Part shown: piece by piece, positions 1 through 7,788 of the stretch
Layout: each line of letters opens with the position of its first letter
How positions within the stretch are numbered: the first letter of the stretch is position 1
Assembly (NCBI GenBank): GCA_902465015.1
Contig: CABQLK010000011.1
Span: forward strand, 1 to 48,133
Source of the DNA: an uncultured Collinsella sp.
GTDB taxonomy: Bacteria; Actinomycetota; Coriobacteriia; Coriobacteriales; Coriobacteriaceae
Length of the DNA: 48,133 bases
Reading direction: 5' to 3'
The notes under the pieces: model-generated
Told to the model about the DNA's origin: nothing
Seen by the model: the letters and a program-made list of their open reading frames with translations, nothing else
Database searches by the model: none
Position numbers and translations under genes: made by a program

Positions 1-71
1 TGCGTAGGCATTGCATCCCCGCCCCTTGCTTGTTGAGCTGCCGAGTATTTGTGCCGAGCGTTTAAGCTTGG

Positions 72-755
72 CTAGAACCACCGTGCAATCTGGTGGGTGA
101 GCAGGCCCGTTGGAACCTGCGGTGCGGCGCCTGCGACCTGCGCGGCGGGGAATAGCGCGGCAATGGCGAAGTTGAACGGCTCTTTGCCCGTGTAGGTGCC
201 GGCTGCGCGGGCATCGTCGGCCAGGAGCTGTGCCGCACCTGCCAGCGCGGCGGCGTAGGCGGCATCAGCCGGCGTCGGTTCCGGCGCCTGGTCGAGCATG
301 GCACGGATGGCGCCGACGGCGTCCTCGCGCTTGACCTCCCACACGCGGTGGGTAATGCCCACAGGATCGGTGACGGCGTAGAGCGAGGCGCCCTCTTTGG
401 CGGCGCTCAGGATGATGTCCATGACGGGAGAGGCTTCGTATGCGAGCGACACGGGGCGCGGCTGAACTTTGAGTTCGGCGATCGCGTGCGCAGCGGCGGC
501 CACGTCAGCGCTGGCATCGCCCTTGCCGCCCGCAAGTACACTCGTCGGGCAGATCGCCACAACGCCCGTCACGCGTCCCGGCTCGCCCGAGCATTCGTAC
601 ACGTAATACGCCGCACCTGGGTCCTTAAGCATCAGGCCATCGGCAATGGCTCCGCACAGAGCATCGTTGCCGCTCAGGATGCTGCCCATTGCAGGCAGCG
701 CTTCGAGCACGCGGTCCTGAGCTGGGCGGATGCAGGGAAACGGAAGTGCTTTCAT
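72..755 (-). CDS. Short, divergent DUF1015-like protein
   Basis: A 227-residue protein of unknown function. Its start fits the DUF1015 pattern (IRPAQDRV... about residue 9), and its end carries a stretch resembling the DUF1015 segment before the domain's second half (FNFAIAALFPAAQV, about residues 194-207). Full DUF1015 proteins are usually about 400 residues and contain an ADGHHR-type motif; here the equivalent place reads PTPADAAYAAAL, so that motif is missing, and the second half is absent. The start at 755 has an AGGA about 6 nt upstream. It lies 39 nt downstream of the broken M20 peptidase and beyond serA/serC. DUF1015 genes are often found next to serA in Firmicutes, which supports the assignment by context. 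I infer a reduced, possibly non-functional paralogue; a separate family is the alternative. Confidence 0.7.
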   Translation of the reverse strand: MKALPFPCIRPAQDRVLEALPAMGSILSGNDALCGAIADGLMLKDPGAAYYVYECSGEPGRVTGVVAICPTSVLAGGKGDASADVAAAAHAIAELKVQPRPVSLAYEASPVMDIILSAAKEGASLYAVTDPVGITHRVWEVKREDAVGAIRAMLDQAPEPTPADAAYAAALAGAAQLLADDARAAGTYTGKEPFNFAIAALFPAAQVAGAAPQVPTGLLTHQIARWF

Positions 756-794
756 GGGCGGTCCTAACGCACGAGTCGGTTTGTTCGCGGCTTA

Positions 795-2015
795 TTATGC
801 CCCAACTTGGCCGCTCGCGTCCCAGAGCACGTTATCAGCGAGCGCGATTAGCACCTGCTGACAACGAACGATATCGGCGTGGGGCACATATCCGTTGGGC
901 TTGTGCGCGAGCGCGAGCGACCCGGGACCGTAGCTCATGCAATTGCGGTTACCTGTCTTGCCGGCAATGACGGCGGTGTCGGTGTAGCCGGTAAAGAAGC
1001 CGACGGTCGTGTCCGCGTCCGTCACGTCATCGGCGGCACGCTTGAGCGCTGCTAGAAGGGGAGAGTTCGGGTCGCGCTCGATGGCGGGGCGGTCGCCCGT
1101 CACGGTGTAGCTGCCATGGCAACCGGGAACGGCGGCTTCGGCGACGGCGATGGCCTGCTCTACCATGCGCGTTGCGGCGGCCGTATCGGTCGGCGGGGTC
1201 AGACGCATATCGACCCAGACCTTGGCGTGGTCGGGCACGACATAGGGACGATAGCCACCCTCGATCTGTCCAAACGTGATGGTCGATGGCCCCAGCTCAT
1301 TATGCACGGGCAGCGCCGCAAATGCGCGGTGAAGCGAGCACACGGCCTCGGCCATGGCGGCGACGGCATCCGCGCCCTTCCAGGGCTGGCTCGCATGCGC
1401 CGTCACGCCAGCCATTTCAATCTCGAACCACGTACGCCCCTTGTGCGCCACCTGGATCTGTCCGTCGGTGGGCTCGGTGTCCAGCACCCATTCGCGCGAG
1501 CCGACCCAGCCAGCATCGATCGCGGCCTCTGAGCCGCGCATAAAATCTTCCTCGTCGACCGAGCAGATGAGCGAAAAGCCGCGGCGGGGCAGCGCGCCAT
1601 CCGCCACCACGCGCTCGAGCGTATGGACCAGCGCGGCAATGGCGCAGGCCAGGCCACCCTTCATGTCGCAGGCGCCACGGCCATAGAGTTTGTCGTTACG
1701 CACAACCGTCCCGAGCGGCGGAATGTCCGCGTCCCAGCCATCGCCCAGCGTAACGGTATCCATATGGCAGATATAGACGAGTCACGGCTCGTCGCTTTGG
1801 CCCGGCACGGTGACCATAAGGTTGCGGCGCCCGGGGAGTACTTCGAGCTCTGCAATCTGCACGGCATCGAGTACCGGATGGCTCAGCTGCGCCAACCGTT
1901 CCTCAACCAACGCTTTGATATAGCGTTCAATCTCGCCCTCATACGCACCTGGGTCGGAACTGTCGATCCGCACGAGCCCTTGCGTAAGCCGCCAAGCAAA
2001 ATCTGTATCAACCAT
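795..2015 (-). pseudogene. M20-family metallopeptidase interrupted by one in-frame TGA
   Basis: This is an ArgE/DapE/ACY1-type zinc amidohydrolase read in one continuous frame from ATG 2015 (GAGGTG ribosome site 6 nt upstream) to a stop at 795, broken only by TGA at 1784-1782. Upstream of the TGA are 77 residues ending GQSDEP. Downstream, the frame continues LVYICHMDTV, the first zinc-ligand motif of the family, then GRGACDMKGG (metal-bridging Asp), a DEE catalytic pair near the SVDEED sequence, and a normal C-terminus. No frameshift is needed: one base change would restore about 406 residues. The next ATG (1763) is the Met of HMDTV, so reinitiation would lose the metal-binding His. The frame after the stop looks undamaged, so the mutation is recent, a sequencing error, or read through. 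Substrate unknown; peptide or acylated amino acid is likely from the family. Confidence 0.85.
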
Positions 2016-2028
2016 AGGCACCTCACAT

Positions 2029-2060
2029 ATAGTTAGGTCAACATACAAATTGTATGTCAA
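2029..2060 (-). promoter_or_regulatory. Candidate promoter with palindromic operator for the M20 gene
   Basis: On the minus strand a TTGACA box (2060-2055) sits upstream of the M20 start. It overlaps an almost perfect palindrome, ACATACAA-a-TTGTATGT (2041-2057), with 8-bp arms and a single central base. Such dyads are typical operators of MarR- or GntR-type repressors. The -10 box is weak: TAACTA or similar around 2030-2035, at 19-20 nt spacing. The palindrome is direct observation; the promoter is inference. Confidence 0.45.
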
Positions 2061-2091
2061 GAAGCGGCTCGGTGCATTTAATGGAGCGCTC

Positions 2092-2129
2092 ATAAAAACG
2101 GGGGCGCCTCTCGTGCGAAAGGCGCCCCC
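2092..2129 (-). terminator. Rho-independent terminator after serA
   Basis: A 10-bp GC-rich stem (GGGGGCGCCT paired with AGGCGCCCCC, 2100-2129) is followed on the minus strand by GTTTTTATG. It lies about 63 nt past the serA stop and separates serA from the M20 gene, which begins at 2015. Confidence 0.85.
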
Positions 2130-2192
2130 GCGGGCATTCAATGTCAGTGACGGGCAGGCCACATGGGGAACTGCCCGTCAGATCAGCCGGCG

Positions 2193-3356
2193 CTACTTGA
2201 TCACGCGTACGCGATACATCGACGGAATCCGCTTGAGCGCCTCGATGGTGCTGCTGTCCAGGTGCTCGTCCGTGTCGAACATGGTGTAGGCGTTCTCGCC
2301 GGCGGACTCGTTGGTCATACGCTGCACGTTGGCATTGTCCTTGGCCAGGATCGCCGTGATCTGGCCGATCATGTTGGGCACGTTGGCGTGCAGGCAGGCG
2401 ATGCGGCTTGCGGCGCGCGCCTTGCCCATGCTGCAGGCGGGGTAGTTGACGCTGTGTGCGATGTTGCCGTTCTCCAGGTAATCCTTGAGCTCGCTGATGG
2501 CCATATCGGCGCAGTTGGCCTCGGCCTCGCCGGTGCCGGCGCCCGAGTGCGTGGTGATAAACGTATTGGGCATCTTGACGGTCTTGGGCGTGGCAAAGTC
2601 GCAGCTAAACCAGCTGAGCTTGCCCTCGCGCAGGGCGGCGTCGACGGCGTCCTCGTCAATGATGGTCTCACGCGCGTAGTTGATGAGCACTGCGTCGGGT
2701 GCCAGCAGGTTGATCTGCTCGGTGCTGATCATGCCGATGGTGTCGGCCTTGCTGGGCACGTGCACGGTGAGGTAGTCGCAGCCGCGGCACAGATCTTCGA
2801 GCGTGCCCACGCGCTGCACCTCGCGGCTCAGCACCCACGCGTGCTCGACGGAAATGAACGGATCGTAGCCGTAGACGTCCATGCCCAGGTCGACGCAGGC
2901 GTTAGCGACCTTGGAGCCCACGTTGCCCAGACCGATGACGCCGATGCGCTTACCCTTGAGCTCGCGGCCCACAAAGGCCTTCTTGGCCTTCTCGGCATCG
3001 ACCTGGATCTCGGGGTCGTCGGCGTTGTCTCGCACCCAGTTCATCGACTGCACCACGCCGCGGCTCGAGAGCACTAGCATGCCCAGGACGAGCTCCTTGA
3101 CGGCGTTGCTGTTGGCGCCGGGGGAGTTAAAGACGACGACGCCCTTCTTGGCGTACTCCTCAACGGGGATGTTGTTGACGCCGGCGCCGCAGCGGGCGAT
3201 GGCGCGGATGCCCTCGGGCAGCTCGTAGCCGTGCAGGTCAGTCGAGCGCATCAGGATGGCGTCGGCCTCCTCGGCGGTGCTCACAAATTCGTAGCCCTCG
3301 CCAAACTCGACTTTGCCGTCCTTGGTGATGTCGTCGATGGTCTTAATCTTGCGCAT
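2193..3356 (-). CDS. serA: D-3-phosphoglycerate dehydrogenase
   Basis: Cytosolic NAD-dependent enzyme that oxidises 3-phosphoglycerate to 3-phosphohydroxypyruvate, the first step of serine synthesis. At 387 residues it is the shorter SerA form. The substrate-binding lobe contains RCGAGVNNIP (about 55-64). The Rossmann fold carries GVIGLGNVGSKVA (about 139-151), and the catalytic His region is TTHSGAGTGEAE. An ACT regulatory domain occupies roughly 320-387, so allosteric control, commonly by serine, is likely. It follows serC on the same strand after a 69-nt gap with no visible terminator, so the two are probably co-transcribed. The ATG at 3356 is preceded by AAGGAG. A strong terminator follows at 2092-2129. 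Confidence 0.97.
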   Translation of the reverse strand: MRKIKTIDDITKDGKVEFGEGYEFVSTAEEADAILMRSTDLHGYELPEGIRAIARCGAGVNNIPVEEYAKKGVVVFNSPGANSNAVKELVLGMLVLSSRGVVQSMNWVRDNADDPEIQVDAEKAKKAFVGRELKGKRIGVIGLGNVGSKVANACVDLGMDVYGYDPFISVEHAWVLSREVQRVGTLEDLCRGCDYLTVHVPSKADTIGMISTEQINLLAPDAVLINYARETIIDEDAVDAALREGKLSWFSCDFATPKTVKMPNTFITTHSGAGTGEAEANCADMAISELKDYLENGNIAHSVNYPACSMGKARAASRIACLHANVPNMIGQITAILAKDNANVQRMTNESAGENAYTMFDTDEHLDSSTIEALKRIPSMYRVRVIK

Positions 3357-3425
3357 GAAAAACTCCTTAGCAGGTTTGTCTAAAACAAGTGGTTTGAAGT
3401 GGCTGGTCGGCCCGCGCGTTGCGGG

Positions 3426-4550
3426 CTAGTTAGATCGCGGACTCAAACTATGCTGCGCTTCGAAGTCCTTCATGTACGAGGCCAGTGCCTGCGTGTCTTC
3501 CATGGTCACGGCGTTGTAGACGCTCGCGCGCATGCCGCCCACCAGGCGATGGCCCTTGACGTTTTGAATCTGGTGCTCGGCCGCGCCTGCGACAAAGGCC
3601 GCGTCGAGTTCGGCGTCGTCGGTGCGGAAGGTGACGTTGGCGATGGAGCGGCTGTCGGCCTGCGCGGTGCCATGGAACAGCTCGCTGTGCTCGAGCAGGT
3701 CGTAGAGCAGGTTGGCCTTGGCCCAGTTGCGTTCGGCCATGGCGGCGAGTCCGCCGGTCTGCTCCACCCAATGGAACACCTTGCCGCACACGTAGATGCC
3801 AAAGGTGTTGGGCGTGTTGAGCATGGAGCCCTTGGCGGCCTGGGTCTTAAGGTCCATGTACTGCGGCGTCTGCGCAAAAGCGGGGCCATCTGCGATGAAA
3901 TCGTCGCGCACGATGACCATGGTCACGCCCGCGGCGCCGGCGTTTTTCTGAGCGCCGGCGTAGATGAGCCCGTAGCGCTTGACGTCGAGCGGCTGCGACA
4001 AAAAGCAGCTCGAGACATCGGCGACCAGCGGTACATCGCCGCAGTTGGGCAGCTCGTGGTACATGGTGCCAAAGATGGTGTTGTTCTGGCAGATGTAGAC
4101 GTAGTCGAGCCCGTCGCCTGCGGCCTCGGCGGCAATGCGCGCGTTGATGTCGGCCATGTCGGGGATGCGGTCGAAGTTGGTGTCCTCGGAGCTCGCGAGC
4201 AGCACGGCCTCGCCGTACTTGGCGGCCTCCTTGTATGCCTTGTTGGCAAAGTTGCCGGTCACGACGTAGCCGGCGCGGCCGCGGCGCATGAGGTTCATCG
4301 GGATGCCCGCAAACTGTAGCGTGGCGCCGCCCTGCAAAAACAGGACGCGGTAGTTGTCGGGGATGCTCAGCAGGCGACGCAGGGTTGCCTCGGCGTCATC
4401 GATGATCTGCTGGTACATGCTAGATCGATGGCTCATCTCGAGCACGGACATGCCGCAACCGCGGTAGTCCATCATCTCGTCGGCGATCTCGGCGAGCACG
4501 CTTGTGGGCAGTGCAGCCGGGCCAGCTGAGAAGTTGTGCACACGTGCCAT
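3426..4550 (-). CDS. serC: Phosphoserine aminotransferase
   Basis: PLP enzyme converting 3-phosphohydroxypyruvate and glutamate to phosphoserine and 2-oxoglutarate, the second step of serine synthesis; it can also act in pyridoxal phosphate synthesis in some bacteria. The N-terminus NFSAGPAALP and the segment LIYAGAQKNAGAAGVT, whose Lys is the PLP-binding residue, are diagnostic of the class V SerC family. At 374 residues it has the usual length. The start at 4550 has AGGGGGAAC upstream. It is the first gene of a probable serC-serA operon. An extended -10-like element (TGCTAAAGT, about 4590-4598 on the minus strand) lies 40-50 nt upstream and may be the promoter. Confidence 0.97.
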   Translation of the reverse strand: MARVHNFSAGPAALPTSVLAEIADEMMDYRGCGMSVLEMSHRSSMYQQIIDDAEATLRRLLSIPDNYRVLFLQGGATLQFAGIPMNLMRRGRAGYVVTGNFANKAYKEAAKYGEAVLLASSEDTNFDRIPDMADINARIAAEAAGDGLDYVYICQNNTIFGTMYHELPNCGDVPLVADVSSCFLSQPLDVKRYGLIYAGAQKNAGAAGVTMVIVRDDFIADGPAFAQTPQYMDLKTQAAKGSMLNTPNTFGIYVCGKVFHWVEQTGGLAAMAERNWAKANLLYDLLEHSELFHGTAQADSRSIANVTFRTDDAELDAAFVAGAAEHQIQNVKGHRLVGGMRASVYNAVTMEDTQALASYMKDFEAQHSLSPRSN

Positions 4551-4685
4551 CTTCTAGTTCCCCCTCGTAGTCGTTTGAACGTTCGGGATACTTTAGCACA
4601 GTGGAGCGCCAGGCGCGACCGCATCACAACAAAACCCGAGTGCGCCGCTATGATTTACAGGATGGTTACATGGGGGAGGGGTGCT

Positions 4686-4778
4686 TTACTCCTCAGGCAA
4701 ATCCGAATCTGTGAGCGAAGGCATGAGGTTCTCTAGGCGCTTGATCTCTTCGTCGCAAATTAGCCACTTCCTGGTCAC
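4686..4778 (-). CDS. 30-residue ORF overlapping the antiporter stop codon
   Basis: Immediately after the antiporter, the minus strand reads TAGTG: the last base of the antiporter stop is the first base of a GTG codon. The frame runs 30 codons to TAA at 4688-4686. It encodes an acidic, helical-looking peptide that begins VTRKWLICDEEIKRLENLM and ends SDLPEE. Codon choice resembles neighbouring genes and the frame has no rare codons. The one-base stop/start overlap suggests translational coupling, although no independent ribosome site is visible. It may be a genuine small protein coupled to the transporter, or the tail of a longer gene lost by deletion. No family recognised. Confidence 0.4.
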   Translation of the reverse strand: MTRKWLICDEEIKRLENLMPSLTDSDLPEE

Positions 4779-6379
4779 TACGACGCCAGTGTGGCGATGA
4801 CGGCTTCGTCGCCGGCGTATATTAGGGTGTTGCCGTCGGGGATGATCGTTTGGCCGTCGCGCTTGAGCATCACCACGATAAAGGGGTGCTTGCCCTGCGG
4901 CACATCGCGAAGACGCTGGCCGGCCAGGCGACCGTGGGGCGTCACGGTGACCTCACGCAGCGTAACCTCGGCACGCTCTTCGAACGTTGGGGCGGCCATC
5001 ACCAGCAGATCGCCTTCCTGGATCACGGTATCGCCGTTGGGCAGCACCGGGTGCGCCCCGTCGCGCAGCACCAGGACCACGAGCATGTCCGTCGCGCTGC
5101 CAATATCGGCGAGCGAGCGCCCGGCAAACGGATGGCCAGCACCCACCTTGAGCTTTACAAATGACATGCCGTCTTCGTCGCGATAGTCGTTAAAGGTGCG
5201 GCGCACGTCGCCGGTCGCATCGATCATATCGAGCTTCTTCGCCACCGCTGGCAGCAGCGAGCCCTGCACCACAATGCTCGACACGGCAATCACAAACACC
5301 AGGTCAAATAGGTCGTGTCCGCCGGGAACGCCGGCCACCACGGCAAAGAGACTAAAGACGACCGAAGCTGCTCCGCGCAGGCCCGCCCAGCTTATGAGCG
5401 CGACCTGGCGGGGGTTCGTCTTAAAGGGCGCCAGGAGCACGCCGACGGCGATGGGGCGGCTCGCAAAGAGCATAAACGCCATGAGTGCCAGGCCCGGCAG
5501 CAGCATCTGCGGCAGGCGCGCGGGCGTCACGAGCAGGCCGAGCAAGAAGAAGATCGTCATCTCTGCCATCTCGGTGAGAGTGTCGAAGAAGTGCGCCATC
5601 TCGACCTTGCCGGTGATGTCGCTGGCACCCAGCACAATGCCGGCCAGGTATACAGCCAAAAAGCCGTTGCCGCCCAGGTAGCTCGGCAGCGCGTAGGCGA
5701 CGATGGCCACGGCGAACAAAAAGATGGTCTGCGCGCCCTCGGCCGTTGCGTGCGCGCGTTCAATCAGGCGGCCCGCCGCCCAGCCGATGGCGAGGCCCAG
5801 GCCCACGCCCAGGATAATCTGCTTGGCCAGCAGCACGGGGATGTTAATGTCGCCGCCGGCCGCGAGTGTGGCGAGCACGGCGGTGAGCATGTAGGCGACG
5901 GGATCGTTGGAGCCCGATTCGACCTCGAGCAGCGAGTCGGTGCCGCCCCTCAGCGACAGACTGTGCTCGCGCAGAACACTAAAGACGCTGGCCGCGTCGG
6001 TGGATGCCACGACCGAGCCCAGCAGTAGGCCGCCGATCCAGTCGAACCCCAGCGCGAAGTGGGCGAACACGCCGGTGATGCCTGCGGTGATGACGACGCC
6101 GAGCGTGCTCAGCAGCACCGCGGGCACGGCGACGGGCTTGGCGCGGTCGATATTGGTGTTAAAGCCGCCATAGAACATGATGAACAGCAGCGCCGTGCTG
6201 CAGACGGTTTCGGTGAGCGCGTAGTCGCTAAAGTCGATGTGCGCCGGGCCGTTGACGCCCAACAGCATGCCGAGCGCGATAAAGATGAGCAGGGTGGGGA
6301 AGGGGAGTTTTTTGCCGACGGGTTTGATGGTCAGGCACAAAATGATGACGAGGCCGATAAAAAGAAGGATCTGGTTCAT
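4778..6379 (-). CDS. Potassium/proton antiporter, CPA1 (NhaP2-like) with two TrkA-C domains
   Basis: Integral membrane cation/proton antiporter of 533 residues. The first ~390 residues form about a dozen hydrophobic segments with the CPA-type motifs STDAAS (about 126-131) and ESGSNDP (154-160), which hold the ion-binding acidic residues. The cytoplasmic C-terminus carries two TrkA-C/RCK-C-like modules, about 405-465 (starting MSFVKLKVGAG) and about 472-533. These modules bind small ligands and gate K+ transporters. The pairing fits the NhaP2/CvrA group, which protects cells from excess K+; K+ rather than Na+ is inferred from this family. It is divergent from the phosphatase gene at 6633. The start at 6379 has a distant AGGAG (12 nt). 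A small overlapping ORF follows. Confidence 0.9.
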   Translation of the reverse strand: MNQILLFIGLVIILCLTIKPVGKKLPFPTLLIFIALGMLLGVNGPAHIDFSDYALTETVCSTALLFIMFYGGFNTNIDRAKPVAVPAVLLSTLGVVITAGITGVFAHFALGFDWIGGLLLGSVVASTDAASVFSVLREHSLSLRGGTDSLLEVESGSNDPVAYMLTAVLATLAAGGDINIPVLLAKQIILGVGLGLAIGWAAGRLIERAHATAEGAQTIFLFAVAIVAYALPSYLGGNGFLAVYLAGIVLGASDITGKVEMAHFFDTLTEMAEMTIFFLLGLLVTPARLPQMLLPGLALMAFMLFASRPIAVGVLLAPFKTNPRQVALISWAGLRGAASVVFSLFAVVAGVPGGHDLFDLVFVIAVSSIVVQGSLLPAVAKKLDMIDATGDVRRTFNDYRDEDGMSFVKLKVGAGHPFAGRSLADIGSATDMLVVLVLRDGAHPVLPNGDTVIQEGDLLVMAAPTFEERAEVTLREVTVTPHGRLAGQRLRDVPQGKHPFIVVMLKRDGQTIIPDGNTLIYAGDEAVIATLAS

Positions 6380-6528
6380 AGATGGTGTCCGCTCCTGGGT
6401 GGTTGGCGTGGCACGGTCAGTTGCCTGCGGTTATTTGTACCCAAAGATGGTGGGTTTATGGGGTTGGATTGCGGGCGTGCGCGATATCGTCATAGACGGC
6501 TGCCGTCTTTGCCTCTGCTCGGAAACCC

Positions 6529-6557
6529 TTTCCAGCTTTATTGCAACGGAGTACAAT
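6529..6557 (+). promoter_or_regulatory. Likely promoter of the phosphatase gene
   Basis: TTTCCA (6529-6534), a 17-nt spacer and TACAAT (6552-6557) predict a start near 6564 and a leader of about 70 nt. A short dyad TTCAA-c-TTGAA lies just downstream at about 6573-6583 and could be an operator. Confidence 0.5.
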
Positions 6558-6632
6558 GGGTAACGTTTAAGTTCAACTTGAAGTTTTAGTTGCGGCACCG
6601 GGCTTCGGCCGCAATGCAAGGAGAGGCGTACC

Positions 6633-7472
6633 ATGGCGATCTATGTGACATCTGATGCTCACGGGCACGTGCGTGCGCTTGACGAGGCCCTGTCTAAGAT
6701 CTCGTTGACTTCCGACGACACGCTGTACGTGCTGGGCGACATGATCGATCGCGGGCCCGATCCGGTCGGCGTTATTAAGCTCGTGCGCTCGCTGCCCAAC
6801 GCCCGCGTGCTCAAGGGTAATCACGAGCAGATCATGCTCGATGCCATCGTTGGCCAGGATCCGCTCGATGCCGAGACCTGGGATATCAACGGTGGCTGGA
6901 CGACGCGCGAGCAGCTCAACGACATGGAATATGAGGCATACGAGGAGCTCGTGCGATGGGTGGCCGCGCTGCCGCTCTACGCGGTGGTCGAGACCGAGGA
7001 GCGCCCGTATCTGCTGGTACATGCCGGTATTGAGACCGAGGCGGCGCGGGCGTTTTTGCTTGAGCATGGCGTCGATTGTGCCGATGGCGTTGGAGCGGTG
7101 GGTGCCGATCGCGAGCTGCTGCAGCAGATGCTCGCGGTGCAGTCGTCCGATGACCTGCTGTGGATTCGTCATGGCTATTGGGATGCGTCGACCGGGCTGC
7201 TTTCTGCCGAGGGCAAGGGTCCGGTCGTGGTGAGCGGTCACACGCCAACGGTGTCGCTCGGGCGTTATTGCGAGGTCGGTGGTCTTGCGGGGCTCGATGA
7301 GGAGTCGGGCCGCGGGCAGATTGTGCGCCTGGGCGGCGAGGATGCCGCCGGTGTGCCCGATCGCATCGACATCGACTGCGCTGCCGCCACCGGCTCCGAG
7401 TTCGGTCGCGTGGGCATCCTGCGCCTGGACGACGGGGCGGAGTTCTACGCGAACATCAACCCGGGCGAATAA
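6633..7472 (+). CDS. PPP-like metallophosphoesterase
   Basis: A 279-residue calcineurin-like phosphatase resembling bacterial PrpA/PrpB-type and ApaH-type enzymes. Metal and catalytic motifs appear in order: SDAHGH (about 7-12), GDMIDRGPD (about 36-44), GNHE (about 65-68), HAGI (about 131) and SGHTPT (about 194). Together they form the two-metal centre. The first motif reads DAHGH where DIHG is more usual, a conservative change. Substrate could be phosphoserine/threonine proteins or dinucleoside polyphosphates; the sequence does not decide. ATG at 6633 has AAGGAGAGG upstream. It is a single-gene unit divergent from the antiporter and followed by a long palindromic element. Confidence 0.9.
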   Translation: MAIYVTSDAHGHVRALDEALSKISLTSDDTLYVLGDMIDRGPDPVGVIKLVRSLPNARVLKGNHEQIMLDAIVGQDPLDAETWDINGGWTTREQLNDMEYEAYEELVRWVAALPLYAVVETEERPYLLVHAGIETEAARAFLLEHGVDCADGVGAVGADRELLQQMLAVQSSDDLLWIRHGYWDASTGLLSAEGKGPVVVSGHTPTVSLGRYCEVGGLAGLDEESGRGQIVRLGGEDAAGVPDRIDIDCAAATGSEFGRVGILRLDDGAEFYANINPGE

Positions 7473-7495
7473 TCGGTGCAAGGGGTAGCTAATTT

Positions 7496-7564
7496 GGGAC
7501 GGGGCTTATTTGACTACTTTTGCCCTTCTGCCCGCTAATTGATTTCTCTGGGACGGGGATTAAA
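7496..7564. repeat. Two copies of a GGGACGGGG-centred repeat
   Basis: GGGACGGGGCTTATT at 7496 is followed by CTGGGACGGGGATTAAA at 7548-7564. The latter 17-mer recurs exactly at 18628-18644, there as the loop of a perfect hairpin. It lies directly 3' of the phosphatase stop codon. Confidence 0.7.
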
Positions 7565-7586
7565 TAATCATTTGGCTGCCCGCCGG

Positions 7587-7709
7587 CTAAGTGAGTAGAC
7601 TTTTTTGGAAATGCCGAGCACCCAACATATTTGCCTCAATAAAACCGCAGGTCACAGACTTGTGCTCTGTTGGTGTGGTCGGGGATTCGGTAAAAGTCTA
7701 CTCACTTAG
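7587..7709. repeat. 123-bp palindromic element with perfect 18-bp inverted ends
   Basis: CTAAGTGAGTAGACTTTT at 7587-7604 is repeated in perfect inverted orientation at 7692-7709. The similarity continues inward with mismatches to about 41 bp per arm (for example GAGCACCCAAC against GTTGGTGTGGTC). A small central hairpin (CACA-gact-TGTG) lies within a 40-nt loop. No ORF is inside. Together with the preceding GGGACGGGG copies it fills the 316-bp gap between two convergent genes. It could be a MITE-like element or an RNA that folds into a long rod; no transposase ends are recognised. Confidence 0.8.
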
Positions 7710-7788
7710 TTTTGCGTGATGAATATTGTCCGCAACGAGACCCCAGACGGGGTGATTCCATCGCAAATTCCGGTGACCGGGCAGCTAA

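Noticed and set aside
1782..1784. UGA as selenocysteine or as a reassigned codon
   Set aside because: Other genes in the window use TGA as a stop (for example sufD), and the residue is not catalytic in the family; no SECIS was recognised by eye.
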